Notes: a model not told the origin generated them from the sequence alone. A DNA stretch of 64,000 nt from Monoplex corrugatus (GCA_030674185.1 JAPXFY010000023.1:14631186-14695185); one strand, 5' to 3'. Counted from the stretch's first letter, positions 22,641 to 34,629 are shown. Numbers and translations: made by a program.

Positions 22641-22739
22641 CAAGGAATCATTGATGATAAAGGTTATAGTGCAAATTGATGACATTTGGTGCAACATTAT
22701 ATGATATCAATATAATGACATAATTAGAATGAATAATCC

Positions 22740-23265
22740 CCCAGTGGGACTCTTACAATACAAATAGCATCCCCTCCTTTGGGAAATAGTGTGCTAGAAA
22801 TTTCCTCTTTTCTGTCACTGTCTTCATTCCTGCCTTGCTCCTTTGCTTTCTGTCATTTCTTTTTAGCATTTTCTGCCTTGCTGGTCCATTCACATGTATG
22901 CATTATATATACTTTCAGTTAGGACTGATAATCAAGTAAATGTATTAACTTTATTTTTCACTCTAAGGAAATCCGCTGTGCAGAAGCATATTTAGGTAAT
23001 TTAGACCAGCCTTTATATACGTTTTACTGTACCTAGTTATTTTCATATATTTATAGTTAGTTTGCGTTTTCAAATCCCGGGTGATAATTTGGGTGGAATG
23101 GTCAACACCAGGAGCATATCCTTTTTTTTGTATAATGCATTGGTATATGTACTTAATTTCCTTTTCCAGTTTTTTTCCAGGATCATCAATATGTTGTATG
23201 TGAGATGGTTATATTTATAGCCTTGGTATGGCTCTGTGCAGTTGGCTGTGCTTTAAACAATACTA
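22740..23265 (+). repeat. SINE-like repeat X, copy b
   Basis: An uninterrupted copy. It opens with CCCCCAGTGGGACTC, passes through GCTTTCTGTCATTTCTTTTT and TGCCTTGCTGGTCCATTCAC, and ends with ATAGCCTTGGTATGGCTCTG and GTTGGCTGTGCTTTAAAC. About 500 bp; no coding potential. The 3' tail is shared with the tRNA-derived SINE at 37205-37605. Confidence 0.75.
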
Positions 23266-23309
23266 ATGATTATAGCATTAAGAATAATAGCATAAATCAT
23301 GTTTGAATG

Positions 23310-23366
23310 TATACACACACACACACATATAGTATATATATGTATGTACACACACACACGCACGCA

Positions 23367-23418
<52 letters not shown>
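23310..23418. repeat. (CA)n/(CACG)n microsatellite
   Basis: CA runs flank about six CACG tetramers and end in TATA repeats. The following 23419-23742 has no gene. Confidence 0.95.
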
Positions 23419-23424
<6 letters not shown>

Positions 23425-23742
23425 CTGATGCAATTTTTTTTACACTGATTTGTAATTATCATCACTAAAATTTACATATTCAGATGTGTATATTTCTATT
23501 AAGAGTAGTTTCGTTCTCTACAGTGATTATCCTATTATTATTGGGAAAAAGTTCAATATTTACAACAGAATATTAGGCTTACAGTATTGATGTGGTCAGA
23601 CAACAGGTTGGACCATATTATTATTGTAATAGATAAAAGTTATTATTGTTGTAATATGGTCCAAGCTGTGGTCTATGTGTAAAACTCATTAACTATGCAA
23701 TATACTGTTCAGTTCAATATGTTTCACTAATAATGTCATGTA

Positions 23743-23907
23743 TTAACCCTTCGACTCCTGCACCCTTTCCACCAACTGCAAAAACTTAACCATTTGATTC
23801 CCTCAGCCTATCCACCAGCTTCCTGCAGGAAGCTGGTAGATAGGGTGAGGGAATCAAAAGGTTAATTTTTGCTGTTTATAGATAGGGTGCGGGAGCCAAA
23901 GGGTTAA
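23743..23907. mobile_element. TTAA double-hairpin MITE, copy 3
   Basis: TTAACCCTTCGACTCCTG at the left, GGGAGCCAAAGGGTTAA at the right, and an intact inner palindrome centred on CTGCAG at about 23828. The asymmetric segment is shortened to TTTTGCTGTTTATAG. Confidence 0.9.
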
Positions 23908-24020
23908 TCATCTTTATCTTCATTTGGATTGGAAGTGACAACATTGCATTATTTGGTAACTCTTTTGTATTGAGAAGTACAGTTACTGCCCTTCAATTAT
24001 GTATTTTATATATAACATGA

Positions 24021-24990
24021 TGGTAAATGTTTCCCCTAGTTTTTGAAAAGGGGTTGTAAGCAGATTTTGTGGTAAAGGTTTCCCCTAGTTTTTAAAAAGG
24101 GGTTGTTAGCAAATTTTGTGGTAAAGGTTTCCCCTAGTTTTTGAAAAGGGGTTGTTAGCAAATTTTGTGGTAAAGGTTTCCCCTAGTTTTTAAAAAGGGG
24201 TTAGCAGATTTTGTGGTAAAGATTTCCCCTAGTTTTTGAAAAGGGGTTGTTTGCAAATTTTGTGGTAAATGTTGCCTCTAGTTTTTAAAAAGGGGTTGTT
24301 AGCAGATTTTGTGGTAAAGATTTCCCCTAGTTTTTGAAAAGGGGTTGTTAGCAGATTTTGTGGTAAATGTTGCCTCTAGTTGTTAAAAAGGGGTTGTTAG
24401 CAGATTTTGTGGTAAATGTTGCCTGTAGTTTTTAAAAAGGGGTTGTTAGCAGATTTTGTGGTAAAGATTTCCCCTAGTTTTTGAAAAGGGGTTGTTAGCA
24501 GATTTTGTGGTAAATGTTGCCTCTAATTTTTAAAAAGGGGTTGTTAGCAGATTTTGTGGTAAAGATTTCCCTAGTTTTTAAAAAGGGGTTGTTAGCAGAT
24601 TTTGTGGTAAAGATTTCCCCTAGTTTTTAAAAGGGGTTGTTAGCAGATTTTGTGGTAAAGATTTCCCCTAGTTTTTAAAAAGGGGTTGTTAGCAGATTTT
24701 GTGGTAAAGATTTCCCCTAGTTTTTAAAAAGGGGTTGTTAGCAGATTTTGTGGTAAAGATTTCCCCTAGTTTTTGAAAAGGGGTTGTTTGCAGATTTTGT
24801 GGTAAATGTTGCCTCTAATTTTTAAAAAGGGGTTGTTAGCAGATTTTGTGGTAAAGATTTCCCCTAGTTTTTAAAAAGGGGTTGTTAGCAGATTTTTTGG
24901 TAAATGTTGCCTGTAGTTTTTAAAAAGGGGTTGTTAGCAGATTTTTGGGTAAGTGTTTTCCCTAGTTTTTAAAAGGGGGTTGTTAACAAA
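24021..24990. repeat. 49-bp minisatellite, about 20 units
   Basis: Unit: GTGGTAAAGATTTCCCCTAG followed by TTTTTAAAAAGGGGTTGTTA and GCAGATTTT. Each unit contains the inverted repeat CCCCT...AGGGG around a T5A5 core. Two main variants alternate irregularly (GATTTCCCCTAG and TGTTGCCTCTAG). 24991-25800 to the right shows no gene; a TGCAATAAAAAAAA stretch near 25708 could be a distal poly(A) signal, but nothing ties it to ABRACL. Confidence 0.95.
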
Positions 24991-25803
24991 ATTTGCCTGC
25001 TTCTAGTCAAGCTGATGCCATCATGAATTAAGAACGGAATCACAGTTGGGCATTATTTTTCTGTCATAAGACCTCTGATAGCAGAGACCACAATCAGAAG
25101 GGAAACAGTTTTGAAAGTATAACATAATATGAACGGATTTGTATTTTTATCTTTGTGTTTGCTGAGGATCTCTTTTCATGAGGCAGCAGCTTTTGAAATC
25201 ACACTTTTTTTTAGGGAATGTTTTTTTTTTTCTGTTCCATAATATGAATTCAACTTATGTAAAATTGATTTAGAACAGGACAGGTCAAACAGGCCTGAGT
25301 TGGGCTTTCAAGGGGATTATGTAAAGCCCAGCTAATCCTTTTGGCTATTTAAAGATACCTTGCACATCTCTATACATAACATAATTATATAGTTTCTGTT
25401 GGCCTCATGATGAACTGACTCCCAACACGTGTTAACAGTGAGTGTGTGAGTTTGTGCATTTGTCTGTGAGTGTTGCATTGTTCTGATTCTTTTGTGGCAG
25501 TGAAATCATGTGCTGACTTGTGTGTTTTGGAAATATTTTTGTTTTTTGTGACATTCATTCATTGGAAGCCATGCTGGTCATCTTTTGGGTATTTCATGAC
25601 ATGCTTCCTAATTTTTTTAAAGTTTTATTAATTCTTTTTTTTTTGTTTTTGGTCTGGCTTTATGTATTGAGCATTTTTAAGATGTTTTTGGGATGCATGA
25701 AGTGTTAATGCAATAAAAAAAAAAGCACTTGTCATTTTCATGTGTATTCATATTGTGTTTTGTGTTTATAGCTTGTTTTTGTTTTTTTGCTACGGGAATT
25801 TCT

Positions 25804-25994
25804 TTAACCCTTTGACTCCCACACCCTATCCACCAACTACAAAAACTGAACCCATTGATTCCCTCACCCTATGCACCAGCTTCCTGCAAGAAGCTGGTGG
25901 AAAGGGTGAGGGATCCAGAGGGTTGTTTTTGCTTTGCTAGCATGGTTGACAATGCAGGATGCTAGTGGACAGGGTGCGGGAGTCAAAGGGTTAA
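25804..25994. mobile_element. TTAA double-hairpin MITE, copy 4
   Basis: TTAACCCTTTGACTCCCACA at the left, GGAGTCAAAGGGTTAA at the right, inner hairpin around GCTTCCTGCAAGAAGC, and the asymmetric GCTAGCATGGTTGACAATG segment present. Confidence 0.92.
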
Positions 25995-26450
25995 GGATGT
26001 TTCGTTTTTGGTAAGTGGGGGTTGATCCAGATCAGTCTGTGGATGTCATCTGTGTGTCTGTGGATGGAATTGTGTCAGCATTGATTCATGAATAGATCTT
26101 CATCAAATTTGGACTGAAGGCCCAGTTCATTAGGACCGTATGAGTGTTCATGATTATCATCTACTGCTTGAGTCATGGTGACACAAACTATTATCCCAGC
26201 ATACTCCAACACCATTCTACTGTCCCCATCACAGCAGCCACATGCGGTGCCATAGTTATACACTTTTTATTATAATAAAAGACCACATTCAGGAAATCAC
26301 TCATGGCTGATGAAGACTGTACACAACTGGCAAGGTCCACAACCAAGCCAGTCGACATGCAAATCAGATTATCAACATGCAAATCAGATTATTATAATAA
26401 GTATCTTGTAGTTTTACACCCACCACCCTCCGCCCCAACCCACATTTTTT

Positions 26451-26628
26451 TTAACCCTTTCACCCCATCACCTTACCTACCAACCACAGCAAAACGTTTT
26501 CATTCCATTACCACAGCCACCAGTTTCTTGTAGGAATCTGGTGCTTAGAGTAGGTTATGTTTTTGCTTTTGTATCGTGGCTGATGATGCAGAAAGCTGGT
26601 GGTTAGGATGATGGAGCCCAAGAGTTAA
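26451..26628. mobile_element. TTAA double-hairpin MITE, copy 5 (diverged)
   Basis: TTAACCCTTTCACCCCATCA at the left, GGAGCCCAAGAGTTAA at the right, centre CACCAGTTTCTTGTAGGAAT. The most diverged complete copy. Confidence 0.75.
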
Positions 26629-26937
26629 CATAGACAAATACATAGTATCAATATTATCCGCTTCAAAGTCACATGAACGCAAAGTCAAAACCTGACCAAC
26701 ACACAAAGGGGAAAATTAAAGAAGAAGAAAAAAGGTTAAACTGCAAAAGTCAGAAAACAAATGTTAGAAAAATGTATGCAAAACACCCATTTAGGTCCAA
26801 TTTAGAGATGACAAAATAACTCAAAAGACCATCAACCAAAGAGAGTGAAAAAAAAACAAGACAAAACTATTTTCTTTCAGGGGGTGTGCTGTGGGGGAAC
26901 TGAATTTGGATACTTTGAGATTTTCTTAGCTGAGCAG

Positions 26938-27006
26938 TAACTCTTTCACTCCATTGCCCAATCCAGCGAGAAGCTGGCGAACAGGGTGAGGGTGTGAAAG
27001 GGTTAT
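26938..27006. mobile_element. TTAA hairpin MITE remnant (inner hairpin only)
   Basis: TAACTCTTTCACTCCATTGC, then CCAGCGAGAAGCTGGCG, then GGGTGTGAAAGGGTTA. It corresponds to the inner hairpin without the outer arms. A further trace (ACTACCTCACCCTATTCACC) is visible near 27090-27140. Confidence 0.6.
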
Positions 27007-27596
27007 GCTATTCAGTGAAGACTGGTTACGAGCAACCAAACAAATCCTTCTAAAAGTAGCAAACTGCTTTCATTGCTAGCACTTCTGACTACCTCACCCT
27101 ATTCACCAGCTTCATGCAGAAATCTGACACATAAACCGTAGGCCTACTTGTTAGTTATGTCCATGCTGATAAGAACTTGGTAAAAGTCTGCCCAAAAGCA
27201 GGAGATCTTTGTCATCTTTACTCTTCAAAACAAAAGAAACATATAAATTTTCAGACACACCAGTTCACCTGAATCCATCCACTGATTTATACATTGTTTT
27301 TTAAATACAAAAGAAGAGTGTCGTTCACGGTGCAGCAAACATAAAAGTGTGGCACTGAGGAAGACCCGAGAAGTAAACCGTAAGAAAATTCAGACCCAAC
27401 ATATTAAAAACAAAATAATATATTTTCCTACTATCACAAACAAAATTAATGGGTGGGATGTGAGAGTGTTCACAGTTTGTTTGTTTTGTTTTTTTGTTTT
27501 TTTTTCTATTTGACAAAGTCTATTGATTTTTTTACATGTCTCATTAGCTCAGTTCTTAGAGCACCGTGTTCATACAGCCACTTCTTTAAAGAATAT

Positions 27597-27701
27597 GTGT
27601 GTGTGTGGTGTGTGTGTGTGTGTGTTGTATGTGTGTGTGAGTGTGTGTTGTGTTGTATGTGTGTGTGTGTGTATGTGTGTGTGTGTTGTATGTGTGTGTG
27701 T

Positions 27702-27732
<31 letters not shown>

Positions 27733-27795
27733 TGTATGTGTGTGTGTGTGTGTGTGTGTGTTGTATGTGTGTGTGTGTGTGAGTGTGTGTTGTGT

Positions 27796-27833
<38 letters not shown>
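27597..27833. repeat. (GT)n with regular TTGTAT interruptions
   Basis: GT runs of 10-22 bp are separated by TTGTATG, giving a pseudo-periodic pattern. Cysteine/valine frames over it are artefacts. Confidence 0.95.
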
Positions 27834-27835
<2 letters not shown>

Positions 27836-28083
27836 GATAGATATATAAAAATTTTTGAAACTGGTTATAGTGCCATGGTGGTAATGCAGTGGTCATGGTT
27901 TCAACCCTCAGGTGAACCACAAGTTTTTAGTGGCCTATTGGCGAAGTTATTCGTGTGCCATGCTCATAATGCAGGTTTTCAACCCTCAGATGGGCCATGG
28001 TTTTACACGGGCTTGCTGATCTTTTCTGATAGAGTTGTGGACTCAAGATCTGATATCTCCTGTTCAATCCCCGGCCTGTAACA

Positions 28084-28274
28084 TTAACCCTTAGACTCCC
28101 CGCACCCTGTCCCCGGCATTCTTCATTGCCAACCACGCTACCAAAGCAAAAACTTAACTCTTTGATTCCCTCACCCTTTCCACCAGCTTCCTACAAAGGA
28201 AGCTGTGGAAAGGGTGAGGAATCAAAGAGTTAAGTTTTTGCAGTGTAGACAGGGTGTAGGAGTCAAAAGGTTAA
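28084..28274. mobile_element. TTAA double-hairpin MITE, copy 6, inside repeat Y
   Basis: TTAACCCTTAGACTCCCC at the left, GGAGTCAAAAGGTTAA at the right, reverse orientation (asymmetric segment CATTGCCAACCACGCTACCA first). Both inner arms carry the same non-consensus bases: CTCTTTGATTCC and CCCTTTCC on the left, mirrored as GGAAAGGG and GAATCAAAGAG on the right. It splits repeat Y between CCTGTAACA and TTGGCCTG, which shows insertion at a TTAA. Confidence 0.92.
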
Positions 28275-28442
28275 TAAAAATTGGCCTGTTTGCTGCCCAT
28301 CTTAACGTTTCTATTATTCTGATGGTGTCAGCTTAGTTTTTCAGAGATTCCTTCTCCTCCCTCTCCCCCCCCCCCCCTCTCCCCCCAAACCCAGTTCAAG
28401 ACTTTGCCCCAGGGGTTTTGTGCATGCTCTGAGAATCTGACC

Positions 28443-28947
28443 CAATGTTGATTCTAGGCTGCAGGATCGCAGGATTCACGCGATTTTTTTCTTTTGCCCG
28501 CAAAAAATCAAGCCTCGTGCGGGCAGCATCCTGCATTTATCAAGGAAAGCCCGCATGTTTTGCTCGCCAACGCATACCATAAGGCCTACACATCTAGCTT
28601 TTGGCCGAATCAGCCCCGCAGGCAACACACGCAGGCTAGGCCTAGCTGATTCATAGGTCACACTCCACTCCAAGCACACTGTGGTTGTTTTTAGCAAGTG
28701 GTAGAGGGCGACTGAGTGTGAAAGCTTTACGATTGGTAGCTGTAAACCAATCAGCATTTATTACACAGACCTATCGAACGGAAATGACACAGCCGCCATT
28801 GTCAGAATTTGAGCGCCAACGCGAAAATGAAGTGAATACTGTTTTTGCCCTGCCGCTGCTGACCCCCACTGGTTTTGTCAGGCCCCCCTTTTTTTGACTG
28901 GAGGGGGGGCCTGCCCCCCCTTTTTGAAAATCCTAGAATCAACAGTG
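28443..28947. mobile_element. 505-bp inverted-repeat element (MITE) inside repeat Y
   Basis: Left end CAATGTTGATTCTAGG, right end CCTAGAATCAACAGTG: terminal inverted repeats of 16 bp with one mismatch. The flanks are TGACC at 28438-28442 and TGACC at 28948-28952, a possible 5-bp target duplication. The interior contains Gly/Cys-poor, C- and G-rich tracts (GGAGGGGGGGCCTGCCCCCC near 28898) and no transposase motif, so it is non-autonomous. The CA-TG ends recall hAT or Transib, but the 5-bp duplication does not fit hAT and the target does not fit the usual Transib site. Unclassified. Confidence 0.7.
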
Positions 28948-29095
28948 TGACCAATAATTACTGGCAGATTTGGATGGTGCACATATGGAATTGTCCAAGC
29001 GCAACGATTCCCTCTTGAACAAACTCTAACCTCCTACTACTAAGTTACACTTGCTTTCCAAAACTGCCAAGAACAAAAATGGAGTCATTGTTACT

Positions 29096-29288
29096 TTAAC
29101 CCTCTGACTCCCGCACCCTATCCACCAACTGCAAAAATTAACCCTTTGACTCCCCTCACCCTATCTACCAGCTTCATGCAGGAAGCTGGTGGATAGAGTG
29201 AGGGAGTCAAAGGGTCAAGTTTTTGTTTCGCTAGTATGGTTGACAATGCAGGATGCTGGTGGACAGGGTGCAGAAGGCAAAGGGTTAA
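29096..29288. mobile_element. TTAA double-hairpin MITE, copy 7 (near consensus)
   Basis: TTAACCCTCTGACTCCCGCA at the left; inner palindrome ACCAGCTTCATGCAGGAAGC with CTCACC/GGTGAG arms; asymmetric GCTAGTATGGTTGACAATGC; GCAAAGGGTTAA at the right. Confidence 0.92.
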
Positions 29289-29506
29289 CACCATTCTGAC
29301 TTTCTAGAAGTGGATTCACTCTGAAATGTATCACTGTCAAAGATTTTTTAGACAGATCAACTGTGTATCACTGAAGATCAATATGAATACAAATTCTGAA
29401 TCCCCATAATTTCATCAACATTCCAGACAATCTGAGATCATGTGCAGTTCTGCAATTTATCCTTACAGCAGACATGGTGTCTGTATTGTACAATACAACA
29501 CTTGAT

Positions 29507-29699
29507 TTAACCCTTTGACTCCCGCACCCTGTCCACCAGCACCCTGCATTGGCAACCATGCTAGCAAAGCAACAATTTAACCCTTTGACTCCCTCACCCT
29601 GTCCACCAGCTTCCTGCAGGAAACTGGTGGATAAGGTTAGGAAGTCAAAAGGTTAAGTTTTTGCAGTTGGCGGATGGGGTGTAGGAGTCGAAGGGTTAA
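29507..29699. mobile_element. TTAA double-hairpin MITE, copy 8
   Basis: Reverse orientation: CCACCAGCACCCTGCATTGG and GCTAGCAAAGCAACAA come before the inner hairpin (centre CTGCAG). The right end is GGAGTCGAAGGGTTAA. Confidence 0.92.
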
Positions 29700-29860
29700 A
29701 TTACTGTAAAATCACTACAGATATGGAGCAATGTGTTCCTATCATAGAATACAATTGCTTATAAATTTCAACTTGTTGCCGTGATTGAGTCAACTCATGA
29801 CTAGAGGTTGAAGTTGGTTGATTTACGGATGGGTTGTCCTCCTATGTGAAGAGAGGACAA

Positions 29861-30043
29861 TTAACCCTTTGACTCCCGCACCCTATCCACCAACTGCAAA
29901 AACTTAACCCTTTTATTCCCTCACCCTATCCACCAGCTTCCTGCAGGATAGGGTGAGGGGATGAAAGGTTCAAGTTTTTGCTTTGCTAGCATGGTTGACA
30001 ACACTGGATGCTGGTGGACAGGGTGCAGGAGTCAAAGGGTTAA
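29861..30043. mobile_element. TTAA double-hairpin MITE, copy 9
   Basis: TTAACCCTTTGACTCCCGCA at the left, GGAGTCAAAGGGTTAA at the right. The inner hairpin has lost part of its right arm (CTTCCTGCAGGATAGGGTGA). Confidence 0.92.
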
Positions 30044-32249
30044 TAATAACAAGACACATCACCTTCGTCACCAAACATGAAATTCTTAAGTGTTTTAATA
30101 TTACTGTTTAAAATGGGTAATAGAAATAAAGAAGAAAGCAAACCCAAACATGTACACAAATGCCAACATTCTCCCTGTGTCACAGTGGCTAGTCATAATA
30201 ACAAGGTGGAAAATGCAAGGAGTATCTGGATGGTAAAAGTATGGCACATGAACGTGATAAAATTGTCCATGCACCAATGGTAAAAGGTCAACAGCAAGTC
30301 GTTGAAGACCTGACATGGTTTATCTGTGTATCATTTCATTCACCCATTACGAACCAACAAGTGTGGCCTTACATTAAAATCAAAAATAAAACCAAAAAAA
30401 TCCCCCAAACAAAAAAAAATGTCAATAAAATGAAAACGGAAAACTTTTCGAAGTAAGCCCAGGTGAACCGATTTTTCTGATTCCTTGCCCGATGAGTAAC
30501 CATTACCATGTATATAAATGTGACAGCGATATTTATCAATATACAAAATTAAGCATTTTGACATGCAGAGGAAGAAATGCATCAAACCTTTCATTATACC
30601 ACATATATCCTGTGGCTTACTGAAATCACACCAAGTTGATGATAACAAGATTTAAAAAAAAGTCAAATCACATTAACACGGATCTGTACAGGTATGAACT
30701 AAGCATCAACAAAGCCAACTAATCCAACACTAAGGACAATGCAAATGATCTCAAACCAGTCTGATCTTCAGCCACATACCCAAAAGGTTACTGATGATAT
30801 CCAGTTATCCATACTTTGATGACAAGACTAAACCTGACACAATGGATCAAAAAGGTGAAGAAAAACAAAAACAATGAAAATGCATCGCTATAACGGCTGT
30901 TGAGTGCAAGTTTTACCATGAGACAAATAAGATGGTTTTGTTTAAGTCATTGCTGGAGGTCAAAACATCCCACACCCACTAAAACAAACTACCCAAAAAA
31001 AAGTTTTAAAAAAAAAAAAACCAGTGGTGGTAAGCCGTCTGTGACTGAATTGGCAAGTGAACAGACCATGACTTAACAGACGACATAAAAATCAGACCTT
31101 TCAATTAAAGGAGGAAAAAAGAACTGAAGCTAATGTCAATATCATTCACATAGTGGATGAAACATGGTGTTTTTCCCCTAAAGATTTTAAAAGAATTCAG
31201 TATTCACCATGACATAAAAATCAACCCTTTCAAATAAAGGAGGGAGGGAAAAAAGAACTGAAGCAAATGTCGATATCATTCACATAATAGATGAAACATG
31301 GTGTTTTTCCCCCCCAAAGATTTTTGAATAATTCAGTATTTACTTCATGCTCATCTGGTCTGTCCTACACTCCCCCTCCCCTGCACCATTCTTTTTTTTT
31401 CTAATTCTTAAAACAGAAACAAGAAGTAATTGGGCATGGGAATTGCTCATGACAAAAACTCTGAATAAAGGATAGTCCAGGACACGCCCTTTCCCTCCCC
31501 CCAGACATTTTCTTCCTACATTGAAATCTGTGAAATTGGAGCTTTTCTAGGCAATCCTGCATCAATTCAAGTACATTGTACACCTAAAATTTTGAACATT
31601 TTGTGCGTTGAAAGACACCAAAAACATAGAAAACTGTATGTAGAAATACTTATTTACCACAATTACTCTCGCTTTTCATTTTTTTCATTGACTGCATCCA
31701 TTCAACAATTCTGGCCAGTGGAGATATCTGTCTTTGCATGACAACGTTAAACATTTTCACACACTGGACCAAAACAATCAAGACAAAACATCACAGCCAG
31801 AATGACCGTGTGCTGCATTCAAGTCGCTTCAACAGGTGTGGCTGCCTTAACAACTATATACAGCTTTCTGGAGAGCAGCAGGCAGAAAATTCTGCCATCT
31901 GTAATTTATGAATGCGGTAGGCCTACCTCTTTGTATGGACACATATCAGATATGGATCAGTAGGATTACCACTTTTTTTTTTCCTCTTTGAGAACTCAAG
32001 GAACTCATCATTGTTTTTAGAAAATTTGATCCGTTTCTGTTGAAAATGGAGAATCCGAAGAGAATTCCCATGCCCGAGTAAGGCAGGTAACATCAAGTAT
32101 CACTACAGTATAATATCAAAAATCTGTCAACATACACAGTGTCATTGATTAGATTTCAACTCTGTAACTTACACTTCCTGCCATCATAGGGATAAACAAC
32201 ACTTGTTTCAACTACCCATCCCACACTTGCACAAAATCAAATACACCCA
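30044..32249. other. no recognisable gene; one 127-bp duplication
   Basis: AT-rich sequence that could be intergenic or distal EIF4B 3'UTR (minus). A tandem duplication spans about 31082-31338: GACATAAAAATCARMC, then AAAAAAGAACTGAAGC, then GAAACATGGTGTTTTTCCCC in both units. Confidence 0.5.
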
Positions 32250-32265
32250 AACTTTGCTCCACACA

Positions 32266-32309
<44 letters not shown>

Positions 32310-32336
32310 TCACAAATCAATCACCCAAACTTTACT

Positions 32337-32375
<39 letters not shown>

Positions 32376-32579
32376 CAAAATCAAACACACCCAAACTTTA
32401 CTCCCACAGCCCTCCCCCCCCCCCCCCCACACACACACACATACAGCACACACATACGAAACTCTGACCTTCCCACAGCTAAAGAGAAAGGGTTGGGTAT
32501 CATCTGACTAAATGAAACCAATCAAATCACCATTCACTGACAGTGGCCTTGCACGATCTAGACAACACATGCATGCAAA

Positions 32580-32627
<48 letters not shown>

Positions 32628-32986
32628 AAAACTACCAAACAGATATCGTATTGAATGAAACACAGTAACTTTCTTTTAGCAAGATAAAAGATCGCTTTAT
32701 TTCTTTTTTAAAAAAAACATAAAACTGATCAAAATCAATTCTATTCAAAGAAAGCCAAAACCAAAAAAATCATCCTATAAGAAAAAACAAACAAGCCAAA
32801 ACCAAAAAACATATTACATTTGACTCAACTAAAAACCAAAAATTACCTTCCAACACAACAAAAACAAAATAGTAAACACATCCTACAATTAAAACAAAAG
32901 TAAAATTAAACTGCTACAAAAAGAAACAAAAAGCAAAGCAAGTAATTCCATAATGAAAAGTAAACCTACATTAAATTGACCTCTAT

Positions 32987-33022
<36 letters not shown>

Positions 33023-33052
33023 GCATACACAGACACATACACACACACACAT

Positions 33053-33090
<38 letters not shown>

Positions 33091-33425
33091 AAAAACAGAA
33101 TGATATGAAATGCTTAAAATGGAAGAGATGTACACAAAATATCAATATTTATGCAATATAATATTGAAATATTGACTATACTTTCATGCCAAAATCCTCA
33201 CCCATCAATATAATATCAGTTATGACGACTGTACACACACACACACACACACTCGCTCCTACTACCATAACTGAGAGTGACAAATTAAGAAATTTTACGG
33301 TACATGGCTTGCAAACTGACCCCGACGACGTACTGTAATTAACTGGACTGACCATGCACACAGAATACAATTTGACCCTGACCATGCACTGTGATAAACT
33401 GAACTGACCCCACACACAGAATACA

Positions 33426-33463
<38 letters not shown>

Positions 33464-33478
33464 CACACACACACACAT
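32250..33478. repeat. cluster of (CA)n microsatellites
   Basis: Separate CA runs at about 32261-32302, 32336-32371, 32428-32446, 32585-32621, 32991-33086, 33230-33252 and 33425-33476, with AT-rich spacers. On the minus strand an AAATAAA sits near 32696-32702, a candidate poly(A) signal for a minus-strand transcript, unproven. Confidence 0.9.
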
Positions 33479-33985
33479 ACTTTAACATCAACACAAATCC
33501 CATCTCCTTTCTTAGATTCTGCTCTAACAACCTTTCACTCTTCACCCCAATCCAAAACTCAGTTCCCCAGCCCCTGACACCACCTAGACAAATTAAACAG
33601 GTTCTGTACCTCCTTTGCCACGAAGCGCTTCTACCCAAATTCCAGATGTTTCTTAGCAATGTCCACAGCAAATGTTAAGTCAGCTCCACTTGCACACCAT
33701 AAAATACTATAAAAAATATGAGCACTCTGATCAAAACTTACTTCATGCATTGCCATGTTCAGTGACACACACACATACAAACACACACACACACATGCAC
33801 ACAAAGACTGCTGGGGAGGAGATGATCTTTCAATGCATTTGCTGTGGTGGTGACGTTGGACAATATTACAAAGTTTCTTTTCATAATACGTTTGGTCTCA
33901 CATACCACGTAGCGCACATAATTTCAAACAAACGCCACTATGGTACCTCAATAACTGTCATTTCGTTTGTTTTAAAAGATGACTA

Positions 33986-34289
33986 TTAACCCTTTGAACC
34001 CGGCTGGCCAGTGCGATTAATACCTCTGGACCTGGCAGGCCGCTGGAGCGACCTGACATGTCCGTTTGACCTGGCCTGGAATGGTGCTGGCGTGCGGTAT
34101 GCGACCTACCGGCACCTACTCTCATCTGCCACATCCTGTTTATATTACCCAATTCCAGTCACCCTATACTTTCTTCCTGGCAAATTTTTAAGCATTACAA
34201 GGATTTATTCTGAGACACCGGTTTTCGCTAGAATTTCTCAGGGTTGAGGGTATCAGAGGTCTAGAATTACTTAGGGTTGAAAGGGTTAA
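33986..34289. mobile_element. 304-bp TTAA-flanked MITE
   Basis: Left end TTAACCCTTTGAACCCGGC, right end (reverse complement) TTAACCCTTTCAACCCTAAG: inverted repeats of about 15 bp with one mismatch, including TTAA. The interior is unlike the double-hairpin family and has no ORF of note. A second non-autonomous piggyBac-like type. Confidence 0.75.
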
Positions 34290-34629
34290 GTCCTGAATGC
34301 CATTTTCATTTAAATCCATGCTAGCTGTGCCTTTCTGTCATATCATATCATAATTATTATTATTATTATTATATCTTTGCTTCACCTCAAACAGGTGACT
34401 ACAGACAGAGTGGTCAGATCTCTACCACCTCACTACCAAACGACCTAAGGCACATACAACAATCTTTAACTTGTTGAAATATTTAAAATCTGTTTCACTA
34501 CAGTTCTTGTTATAACCAAACTGCTGACAATGTATTCTCCTAAGATTCTGGTAATACAATGCTTACCCTATACCTCCAACAGCTGGATAGTAGGTCTTTA
34601 CCACTTCACTCCCCAATGACCTTAGGGAC

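Larger units (their letters stand above)
27870..29035 (+). repeat. tRNA-like dispersed repeat Y, twice interrupted
   Basis: A segment near 28024-28078 reads like a tRNA-derived SINE head: GATAGAGTTGTGGACTCAAG, then TCCTGTTCAATCCCCGG, the latter fitting a pol III B box (GTTCRANYCC). It continues CCTGTAACA, is interrupted by a TTAA hairpin MITE (28084-28274), resumes with TTGGCCTGTTTGCTGCCCAT to CTGACC, is interrupted again by a 505-bp inverted-repeat element (28443-28947), and resumes with ACTGGCAGATTTGGATGG and GATTCCCTCTTGAACAAA. An uninterrupted, diverged copy lies at 50655-50915. Confidence 0.65.

Noticed and set aside
26300..26340. Hammerhead-like CTGATGA near 26306
   Set aside because: No matching GAAA core or helices were seen at the right spacing.
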